From contig JAEXRH010000012.1 of the NCBI GenBank assembly GCA_023438065.1, forward strand, positions 620,001 through 684,000: a DNA stretch of 64,000 bases, in the 5' to 3' direction. The position numbers and the translations under genes are program-made. The stretch comes from Spirochaetota bacterium. GTDB taxonomy: Bacteria; Spirochaetota; Spirochaetia; Treponematales; Treponemataceae. Each line of letters begins with the position of its first letter. Position 1 is the first letter of the stretch. Shown in pieces: positions 52,627-59,317 of the stretch. The notes beneath the pieces are model-generated. The model was not told the origin of the DNA. It did not search any database and saw nothing but the letters and a program-made list of their open reading frames with translations.

Positions 52627-52971
52627 TCAGGCGATGGTGAGATTCGTCTTGCCGATCACGATCGTGTCCGTCGGCCCGATCCGCACGTATTTGCCGGCCG
52701 GTATCGTCTCGCCGTTGAGGAGGGTTCCGTTGGTGCTTTCGAGATCCTTGAGATAATACGCGTCCTTGATTTTCTGGATTATCGCGTGGTGCCTGCTCGC
52801 GAGCTTGTTGTCGATGACCACGTCGTTGTCGGTCGCCCGACCGATGGTGATCACGCTGACGAGCGGGATCTTGCCGGAGTCGAACATCAGGTACGACACC
52901 TGCTCCTTCTTCACGATCGAGTCGAGCCGCATGCCGATCTTGCTGGTGTTGGCAATCGTTTCGTCCTGCAT
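52627..52971 (-). CDS. FHA-domain protein
   Basis: 114 residues, essentially one FHA domain, the module that binds phosphothreonine. Key residues: TIGRATDNDVVID, SRHHAII, DLESTNGTLLNG. The start at 52971 is set by a leaderless-type TATACT box 7 nt upstream. It leads the FHA-phosphatase-kinase-hypothetical operon and probably reads the kinase's phosphorylated targets. Confidence 0.9.
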   Translation of the reverse strand: MQDETIANTSKIGMRLDSIVKKEQVSYLMFDSGKIPLVSVITIGRATDNDVVIDNKLASRHHAIIQKIKDAYYLKDLESTNGTLLNGETIPAGKYVRIGPTDTIVIGKTNLTIA

Positions 52972-52978
52972 GTCGATC

Positions 52979-53007
52979 AGTATACCGCCATTCGCCGGTA
53001 TCCTCAA
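52979..53007 (-). promoter_or_regulatory. FHA operon promoter with inverted repeat
   Basis: On the minus strand TTGAGG (53002-53007), 17-bp spacer, TATACT (52979-52984), 7 nt to the ATG. An inverted repeat ATACCG/CGGTAT (52982-52987 and 52996-53001) overlaps the -10 and may be an operator. Confidence 0.58.
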
Positions 53008-53020
53008 CGGGAAAAGGAAT

Positions 53021-53977
53021 CTAGACGTTCCCGACGTGCACGTTCCGGAGGCGCGCGCGCGCGATCGCGGAAAGCGCGTACAGCTCGTCCCGCGCGATCG
53101 GCGGGGGTTCGCTCATCTTCCAGTCCGGATGATGGCGATTGAGGTGGAGCGGGATATCGGGCGAGATCGTCGCGATCCACGACGAAAGCGCGTCGATCTC
53201 CTCGGGGGACGAGTTGAGACCGGGGATCACGAGCGTGGTTATCTCAACGTGGGTCTTCGCGGCCGAAAGCCTGATCGCGTCGAGCACCGGCTCGAGCGAG
53301 CCGCCGCACACCTTCCGGTAAAAACGCTCGGTGAACGCCTTGAGGTCGATGTTCATCGCGTCGACGTAGGGCAGGATCGTCTCGAGGGGCTCCCTTCTCA
53401 CGAAACCGTTCGTCACGACCACGTTCTTGAGAGCGCGTTTCCTCGCCGCGCGGGCGACGTCATACATGAACTCGAATCCGCAAAAGGGCTCGTTATAGGT
53501 ATACGCGAGCCCGATATTTCCCTCGGGGACCGTTTCGAGGGCGAGCGACACGAGCTCCTCGGGGGAAAAGACGCGATCCCCGCCGAGGTTATCCACCGTC
53601 CGGCCCTTCGGGACCGGGACACCCTGCTGGGATATCGCGTGGTTCTGGCAGAAGAGGCAGCCGAGGTTACAGCCCCAACCGCCCAGGGAAAGCACGAAGG
53701 AACCCGGATAGAAATGCGCGAGCGGCTTTTTCTCGATCGGATCGAGCGCGAGGGAGGACACGTGGCCGTACGATACCGCGCGAAGCGATCCGTAGCGGTT
53801 CGTCCGCACGCGGCACCGGCCCGTCGCTCCCTCGGCGAGCACGCACCCGTGCGGGCAAAGCAGGCAACGTACCTTGCTCTCGGCCATCCGGTCGCCGTCC
53901 GCGCCGTACCCGTCGCCTCCCTCCCCGGGAACGCTTTCCTGGAAGAGCGCCTCGTGCATGTCGCTCGTCGCGTCCAT
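53021..53977 (-). CDS. AmmeMemoRadiSam system radical SAM enzyme
   Basis: 318 residues. N-terminal Cys cluster (VRCLLCPHGC, GRCRVR) and the radical SAM motif GCNLGCLFCQNHAIS, followed by GLAYTYNEPFCGFEFM and VTNGFVRREPLE as in the AmrS / PFL-activase-like group. It belongs to the conserved trio of AMMECR1, Memo-like and radical SAM proteins, whose chemistry is not settled to my knowledge. Its ATG overlaps the AMMECR1 stop (TGATG). Last gene of its operon. Confidence 0.9.
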   Translation of the reverse strand: MDATSDMHEALFQESVPGEGGDGYGADGDRMAESKVRCLLCPHGCVLAEGATGRCRVRTNRYGSLRAVSYGHVSSLALDPIEKKPLAHFYPGSFVLSLGGWGCNLGCLFCQNHAISQQGVPVPKGRTVDNLGGDRVFSPEELVSLALETVPEGNIGLAYTYNEPFCGFEFMYDVARAARKRALKNVVVTNGFVRREPLETILPYVDAMNIDLKAFTERFYRKVCGGSLEPVLDAIRLSAAKTHVEITTLVIPGLNSSPEEIDALSSWIATISPDIPLHLNRHHPDWKMSEPPPIARDELYALSAIARARLRNVHVGNV

Positions 53978-54489
53978 CAGCGATACCTCGTCACCCGGAA
54001 GCGCCTGATGTCGAACGAGCCGTCGGGCGCGATCCCGGCCTTGCGGCACGCGATGGCGAGCTGCGTCTCGACGGTGTCGACGCCATCGAGATCCGGAAGG
54101 AGAAGCCCCCTCCTGAATCCGCTCGAGACGATCACCCCGTACCGTTTGGGGTCGAGTTCGTCGCGGGAGGAGACAGGTTCGCTCGGCTCGAGCACGTCGA
54201 CGGAATACTCGAGCGAATCGAGTTCCTCGGGTCTGACCGGATCGAAACGGGGATCCTCCGAGCACGCGGATACCGCGTTCCGCGCGATCTCCCCGGCGAG
54301 GGTCGCGGCGGTCGGTGCTATCGTGCCGATGCATCCCCTGAGCGATCCGTTCGCGTGAAGCGACACGAAGCAGCCTGCCCGCTCGCCCGTCACCGGCGGA
54401 AGCTCCGCGGGGTCGGGTACTTCCCCCGTCGTCACGAATCGCTCGACCGTGAGCCGCGCGATCGCGATCTCGTTCGGTATCGCGTTCAT
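53977..54489 (-). CDS. AMMECR1-domain protein (AmmeMemoRadiSam system protein A)
   Basis: 170 residues, AMMECR1 fold. The family signature is GCFVSLHANGSLRGCIGTIAP with the conserved Cys, followed by DPRFDPVRPEELDSLEYSVDVL. Start at 54489 by family length; longer readings overlap the Memo gene out of frame. The ATG overlaps the Memo stop by 4 bp. It is thought to work with the neighbouring Memo-like and radical SAM proteins; the reaction is unknown. Confidence 0.9.
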   Translation of the reverse strand: MNAIPNEIAIARLTVERFVTTGEVPDPAELPPVTGERAGCFVSLHANGSLRGCIGTIAPTAATLAGEIARNAVSACSEDPRFDPVRPEELDSLEYSVDVLEPSEPVSSRDELDPKRYGVIVSSGFRRGLLLPDLDGVDTVETQLAIACRKAGIAPDGSFDIRRFRVTRYR

Positions 54490-55373
54490 GGATTCTTCCT
54501 TTCCGCGAAACCGGCCTCGGACACGCAATACCCTATGCCGAAGGGAGCCTCGTACGAAATGAGCGTGGTCGAGACCGCGCGCGGCTCTTCGGGGAAATCG
54601 AGGGTCGCGGCGCGTTCCATCGCGTCGAGCATCATGACGAGCGAGTTGTACCCGCATTCGCCGGCCTTTTCCCGGAAATCGTGGCCGATGGAGCGGATCG
54701 AGGCGAGGTCGGAGGATTCGAGGGCTTTCTTGACGCGATGGTCGAATTTCGCGCCTTCCTCGGCCTTCCCGTAGGGACTCGCGTGGGTCACCCGGTGGGA
54801 CATGTCTCCCGACGCGACGAGACAGACCCGTCTTCCGGTCTCGAAGGCGGCCTCCGCGAGAAGGGAGCCGCACCTCGACAGACTCTCGTGGTCGAATGCC
54901 GACGACGAGAGCGCGACGAGGTTGAATTCCGCATACCGCTTCCCGATAAAGTAAAGGGGCACGAGAACCCCGTGATCCAGCTCGTCGGCGAGTCCGTATT
55001 TCTTGATCTGGCTGATGTCGATCGAGCCCGCCGGAATGCCCGCGCGGGAAAGAAGGCCCGAAAAAACCGAGCGGAACTCCGTATCCTGCTCGAACGAAAG
55101 CCGGAGATCGGGGGCGCCGAAGCTCTCGAAGGTACCCGAGAGGATAGGCTTGTCGTGGATGAAGAGAAAATCGCTGAAAAGGGGCGAATGGGGCGAGATC
55201 ACCACGAGGGTCTCGGGCGCGAGCTCCGCGACGAGATTCGCCACGCGCTCGCACGCCGCGACGGTAACCGAGGCGTCCCGCTCGCGGCCCTTGCCGACCT
55301 CGCGCACGATGATAGGCGGGTGCGGCATCAAAAAACCGGCTTGAATGCCTTTCATGTCGTTTCTGGTTTTCAT
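54486..55373 (-). CDS. Memo-like dioxygenase-fold protein (AmmeMemoRadiSam system protein B)
   Basis: 295 residues, class III extradiol-dioxygenase (LigB/Memo) fold. Residues typical of the metal site are seen in FLMPHPPIIV, VISPHSPLF, DHGVLVPLYF and ASGDMSHRVT. It heads the Memo-AMMECR1-radical SAM operon. The start at 55373 follows a TATACT box by 6 nt; an internal ATG (MKGIQAG) is possible. Copper or iron binding is inferred from the family. Confidence 0.9.
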   Translation of the reverse strand: MKTRNDMKGIQAGFLMPHPPIIVREVGKGRERDASVTVAACERVANLVAELAPETLVVISPHSPLFSDFLFIHDKPILSGTFESFGAPDLRLSFEQDTEFRSVFSGLLSRAGIPAGSIDISQIKKYGLADELDHGVLVPLYFIGKRYAEFNLVALSSSAFDHESLSRCGSLLAEAAFETGRRVCLVASGDMSHRVTHASPYGKAEEGAKFDHRVKKALESSDLASIRSIGHDFREKAGECGYNSLVMMLDAMERAATLDFPEEPRAVSTTLISYEAPFGIGYCVSEAGFAERKNP

Positions 55374-55379
55374 ACCGTA

Positions 55380-55385
55380 AGTATA
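55380..55385 (-). promoter_or_regulatory. Leaderless-type -10 box for the Memo operon
   Basis: TATACT on the minus strand, 6 nt before the ATG at 55373. Confidence 0.5.
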
Positions 55386-55447
55386 AGCCGGCGTGCGGCA
55401 AAAAGCACCGCGAAGCGCAAAGGATGAACGAATTACGGCCTTTGTGT

Positions 55448-55461
55448 TAGACTGATGTCGT
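55448..55461 (+). promoter_or_regulatory. Leaderless-type -10 box for the AraC regulator
   Basis: TAGACT (55448-55453) ends 8 nt before the ATG at 55462. Confidence 0.42.
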
Positions 55462-56349
55462 ATGGACTATTTTACGCAAGGTCAAGACCATCTCACCCGG
55501 TTTCGCATGCCGATCGTCTATTCCCGGGCCTGCGCGATACCCAAGCCCGACGAGGAATACTATGCCGTAATCGCGGCGGATCGGGGTTACCTGATCATCG
55601 ACGACGGAACGGAACTCGTTCCCGTCAAGGCCCCCGCGATCCTGTTCCTGCGCCCCCGGCACTCCGTCAGGACGGTCGCGCTTACCGGGGGAACGCCCCA
55701 CAGCCTCATCTTCAAGCCCCAGGCGGTCAATACGACCGCACCGCAACCGATCGCCCCGTCAGGGGACGACATCGAGCAGTATTTTTTCTTCAAGCCCTTC
55801 AGGGAGGCGGGACCTTCGGGATTCTCGGTCAAGTCGATTCCGTTCGAGCTCGTGCCCGTCATTGACGACCTCTGCTCGAAAATCGACCGGAATCTCAACA
55901 CCGCGCAGAATGAGTACTGGCCCTGCCTGTCGCGTTCGTATTTCCTCGAGTTTCTCATCCTTATCGAGCGCAATTGGTACATTTCCCCCGACGCCGAAAC
56001 CAGGGAAGAGCGGCGCGTTCTCGCGTCCTTCGAATGGATCCGGGAGTTCATCAACGCGAACTACGCGAGATCGATTACGCTCGATTCGCTCGCCGCCCGG
56101 TTTGCCACGAACAGGACCACCCTCAACCGCCGCTTCAACGAATCGTGCGGGATGAGCGCGATGGCCTATCTCAACACCGTCCGCATCGAGGTTGCCGCCT
56201 CGCTTCTCAGGAATACCGAGCTGAGCGTCGCCGAGATTTCCGCTCGCGCCGGGTTCTCGGACGAATCCTATTTCAGCAGGGCATTCAAGAAGAGAAACGG
56301 CGTGTCCCCCGTCGCGTACCGAAAGTCCTTCCCGAACCCGTATTCATGA
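55462..56349 (+). CDS. AraC-family transcriptional regulator
   Basis: 295 residues. A cupin-like N-terminal sensing domain (about 1-170, with GYLIIDDGTELVPVKAPAI) and a C-terminal double helix-turn-helix (about 195-290): LDSLAARFATNRTTLNRRF and VAEISARAGFSDESYFSRAFKK. It is divergent from the Memo operon and upstream of the diguanylate cyclase, either of which could be its target. Ligand unknown. Confidence 0.9.
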   Translation: MDYFTQGQDHLTRFRMPIVYSRACAIPKPDEEYYAVIAADRGYLIIDDGTELVPVKAPAILFLRPRHSVRTVALTGGTPHSLIFKPQAVNTTAPQPIAPSGDDIEQYFFFKPFREAGPSGFSVKSIPFELVPVIDDLCSKIDRNLNTAQNEYWPCLSRSYFLEFLILIERNWYISPDAETREERRVLASFEWIREFINANYARSITLDSLAARFATNRTTLNRRFNESCGMSAMAYLNTVRIEVAASLLRNTELSVAEISARAGFSDESYFSRAFKKRNGVSPVAYRKSFPNPYS

Positions 56350-56398
56350 GGAAGAAGCCGGGAAACCGCGCTATGAAATCCCGGCGGGCTCATTTTTA

Positions 56399-56433
56399 CT
56401 GACAGAACGCCCAAAAAGTCCTATAATGGGTGT
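56399..56433 (+). promoter_or_regulatory. Promoter of the diguanylate cyclase gene, leaderless type
   Basis: CTGACA (56399-56404), 17-bp spacer, a consensus TATAAT (56422-56427) and 6 nt to the ATG at 56434. It is the clearest example of this promoter layout in the window. Confidence 0.75.
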
Positions 56434-57546
56434 ATGGCACTCTCGGCGGACGTACTCGCTCAATTCAACCGTCTGGAACAGTCGGGCGCGCTGGACGCGC
56501 TCGGCGACCTCCGCAAGGAAAACCGGGAGCTTGAGCGCATTATCACCGACGCGGCGCTCCTCGTTTCCTATACCGAGATTAACTCGATGCTTGACTTCAT
56601 GATAGCCAAGCTCCTCGACCACTTTATCCCGCAATTCCTCGGTTTCCTCGTTCTTCCGCCAAGGCGGGATCATCTCAGGCAATACTGCTACCGGAACCTC
56701 AAGGAAAGCCGCGAAAGCGTGGCGCCGGTATATTACGAGATCCTCCGACAGCGCTTCAGCCGCGCGCCCCTGTCGGTCTCGTTCGATGAGCTTTCGACCG
56801 AACTGGGCCCGGACGTCTTCGGCAAGGATTTTCGCGCTCTCAATCCCGACACGATCTTCCCCATGTTCGGGATCGGCGGGCTTTACGGCGTCGTCATCCT
56901 CGGCAAGAAGATCGTCGGCGAGGGATACAGCGAGCAGGAAAAGAAGTACGTCGACCGCATGATCAGGTTTCTTTCGGTCGGAATGCAAAACGGGCTTCAT
57001 TACGAGAGCTCGATCACCGACCCGAAAACGGGTCTTTTTACCCACGACTATTTCATCCGGAGGATGGACGAGGCGATCGCCCGGGCAAGAAGGCGCGGGA
57101 CCCACGCGGGAATCCTCATGCTCGACGTCGACCACTTCAAGCGCTTCAACGACACCTGGGGCCACGTTACCGGCGACGCCGTCCTCGTCGCGCTCGCCGA
57201 GGAGCTCGCGAGAACGATCCGGGCGGAAGACTGCGCGGCGCGCTTCGGCGGCGAGGAGTTCTCGGTCCTCGTCGCGGATTGCACCCCGCAGACCCTCTTC
57301 CAGGTAGCCGAGCGAATCAGGCTCGCCATCGCCGGGATCAAGCTCACCGCGGACGACCAGGAGCTTTCGATCACGGTAAGCGTCGGCGGCAGGATGATCG
57401 ACGGGAATCCCGGTTACACCTCGCTCATATTCATCGGCGACGCGGACAAGGCGCTCTACCGTTCGAAATCCGGGGGCCGTAACCGCTCGACCATCTACAC
57501 GCACGGGCTCCTGTCGCGCGCGGGCATGCTTCTTGCCGTAACCTAG
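56434..57546 (+). CDS. Diguanylate cyclase with GAF-like domain
   Basis: 370 residues, no membrane segment. An N-terminal coiled and GAF-like sensor (about 20-190) and a GGDEF domain (about 195-355). The active site is ARFGGEEFSVL, and RAED five residues before it is a complete inhibitory I-site, so product feedback is likely. It makes c-di-GMP, opposing the HD-GYP protein at 31808. The SpoU methyltransferase gene starts 12 bp after its stop. Confidence 0.92.
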   Translation: MALSADVLAQFNRLEQSGALDALGDLRKENRELERIITDAALLVSYTEINSMLDFMIAKLLDHFIPQFLGFLVLPPRRDHLRQYCYRNLKESRESVAPVYYEILRQRFSRAPLSVSFDELSTELGPDVFGKDFRALNPDTIFPMFGIGGLYGVVILGKKIVGEGYSEQEKKYVDRMIRFLSVGMQNGLHYESSITDPKTGLFTHDYFIRRMDEAIARARRRGTHAGILMLDVDHFKRFNDTWGHVTGDAVLVALAEELARTIRAEDCAARFGGEEFSVLVADCTPQTLFQVAERIRLAIAGIKLTADDQELSITVSVGGRMIDGNPGYTSLIFIGDADKALYRSKSGGRNRSTIYTHGLLSRAGMLLAVT

Positions 57547-57558
57547 CGGAGAAACACC

Positions 57559-58383
57559 ATGAGAAACAACATCGTCTCGCTCTCGAAATCGAACGACCTC
57601 TATCAGATCGTCCTCGCGCTCAAGCAGAACCGCAAGAAGCGGAACGAATTGGGGGAGGTCTTCATCGAGGGGATCGAGTCGGTCAAGCAGGCGATCGCCT
57701 CCGATCGCGTCGAGCCGAGAAAGATCATCTTCGCCGACTACCGCGCTCTTTCCGATTGGGGAAAGGCGCTCGTCGACTCCGATACCTTTCCCGAGGCGAT
57801 TTCCCTTTCCCCGGAGCTCTTCGCGGGGCTTTCAGACCGGGACGAGCCGTCGGAGATCATGATTACCGCGCGCGCTCCCCGCGTCCCCCTCGCCGAGGCC
57901 CGCCTCGACCGCGACTCCATCGTCGTCGTCTTCGACCGCCCGAGCGACTGCGGCAACCTCGGCTCGCTTATACGAACCGCGAACGCCTTCGGCGCCTCCC
58001 TCGTCGTCACGCACGGGCACTGCGTCGACGCGTTCGACCCCAAAACGATCCGCTCGAGCCTGGGCGCCGTCTTTCACACCCCGATCGCGCACGCCGAGTC
58101 CTTCCCGGAGCTCGAGGAATGGGTATCGCGCGCGCGGGAGAGGCTCGGGCTTTCGCTCGTCGGCACCGACTCTACCGGAGCCGTCCCCTTGGGCGAGGCG
58201 AACCTCGCGCCGCCCGTCGCGATCGCGCTCGGGAACGAGGCGAAGGGGATGAGCGTGAACCTCAAGGGGCTCGTCGACCGGGTCGTGAGCATCCCGATGC
58301 GGGGCGACGTGAACTCGCTCAACGTCGCCTGCGCGGGCTCGATTCTCCTTTGGGAAGCGGCCCGGGCGCGGGACGCGCGATGA
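57559..58383 (+). CDS. SpoU/TrmH-family RNA 2'-O-methyltransferase
   Basis: 274 residues. An N-terminal substrate-binding part (KKRNELGEVFIEGIESVKQA) and a C-terminal SPOUT methyltransferase fold with DRPSDCGNLGSLIRTANAFG, IALGNEAKGMS and SIPMRGDVNSLNVACAGSI. It methylates rRNA or tRNA ribose; the site cannot be told. A GGAG site precedes the ATG. It overlaps the MBL gene by 4 bp. Confidence 0.93.
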   Translation: MRNNIVSLSKSNDLYQIVLALKQNRKKRNELGEVFIEGIESVKQAIASDRVEPRKIIFADYRALSDWGKALVDSDTFPEAISLSPELFAGLSDRDEPSEIMITARAPRVPLAEARLDRDSIVVVFDRPSDCGNLGSLIRTANAFGASLVVTHGHCVDAFDPKTIRSSLGAVFHTPIAHAESFPELEEWVSRARERLGLSLVGTDSTGAVPLGEANLAPPVAIALGNEAKGMSVNLKGLVDRVVSIPMRGDVNSLNVACAGSILLWEAARARDAR

Positions 58384-59150
58384 ACTTCCTCGTCACCGGC
58401 TCGGGCGGCGCGCTCAGGATACCGAACGCGACCTGCCGATGCCCGACCTGCGCGGAAGCACGCGCGCGCGGCGCCCCGTACAAACGCTTCGGCCAGTCGC
58501 TCTATTCGCGCGACATCGCCGCCCTCGTCGACGTTCCCGAGGACATCAACGAGGCCATCAACGCCTTCGGCGTCCCCCGCGTCGACTCGATCTTCGTCAC
58601 CCACTGGCATCCCGACCATACCGCCGGGATCAGGATCGTCGAGGCCCTCAAGGCCGCCGATCCCGGGCGATGCGTCGAGGTCTTTCTCCCGCCCGACGGT
58701 CTCGAGATCGCGCTCAACGGCAATTCCCTCCTCGACTGGTTCGTCCGCTCGGGTTATTGCGTTCTCCGCGATTTTCAGGCGCCCGTATCCCGTTCGGGGG
58801 TCACCGTCACGCCGGTCGTCCTCGATAACGGTTTCGTGAACGCGCTCGCCTTCGACTCGCGCGGGAAGCGAGTCGTGCACGCGCCCTGCCACGCGATGTA
58901 CCTCCCCGATCATCCCGCCCTTCGGCGCGCCGACGCGCTCATCCTCGGCATGGGAAATCCTTCGGAGAAGGAAAGCGGCAAAACCTCGTTCGACGACAAC
59001 CTCCGCGCGATCGGCGAGCTTGCCCCCAAGCGGGCGATCCTCACCCATATCGAGGAAGAATGGAAGATGGGGCACGACGAGCTCCTCGAGTTCGCGAGCC
59101 GGTACCCCGGCATCGAGATCGCCTTCGACGGCATGGAAATACGCGTATAA
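58380..59150 (+). CDS. MBL-fold hydrolase, PhnP-like
   Basis: 256 residues. An N-terminal Cys motif (NATCRCPTCAEARA) and the metallo-beta-lactamase motif VTHWHPDHTAG, with later VVHAPCHAMYL and ILTHIEEEWKMGHDEL. This is the PhnP / phosphodiesterase-type arrangement. It overlaps the SpoU stop by 4 bp and ends the AraC-side operon. A role in nucleotide or RNA-related phosphodiester cleavage is inference. Confidence 0.88.
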   Translation: MNFLVTGSGGALRIPNATCRCPTCAEARARGAPYKRFGQSLYSRDIAALVDVPEDINEAINAFGVPRVDSIFVTHWHPDHTAGIRIVEALKAADPGRCVEVFLPPDGLEIALNGNSLLDWFVRSGYCVLRDFQAPVSRSGVTVTPVVLDNGFVNALAFDSRGKRVVHAPCHAMYLPDHPALRRADALILGMGNPSEKESGKTSFDDNLRAIGELAPKRAILTHIEEEWKMGHDELLEFASRYPGIEIAFDGMEIRV

Positions 59151-59213
59151 AAAACGCGCCGGACGTTCACGCCCGGGGCTTGCGTCCCTCGGGCGATCGT
59201 TTCCGGCGCATTT
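59149..59213 (-). terminator. Extended hairpin terminator, mainly for the GH9 gene
   Basis: AACGCGCCGGA (59153-59163) pairs with TCCGGCGCATT (59202-59212, one mismatch), with an inner stem in the loop. On the minus strand it is followed by six T. The 59214-59317 stretch looks like a GH9 3' untranslated region with no gene. Confidence 0.6.
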
Positions 59214-59317
59214 CGTCCGTCGCGAGAACCGGGCGGAACTCGCGGCGGGCGGGTCACGCCCCTACCCTCCGCGGCACGGCGTCGCGCCTCAATCGCGCGC
59301 GCCGGCTATCGCTCCCG

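Noticed and set aside
54490..55401. Longer AMMECR1 reading
   Set aside because: The added sequence is out-of-frame Memo gene with Arg-rich shadow composition.
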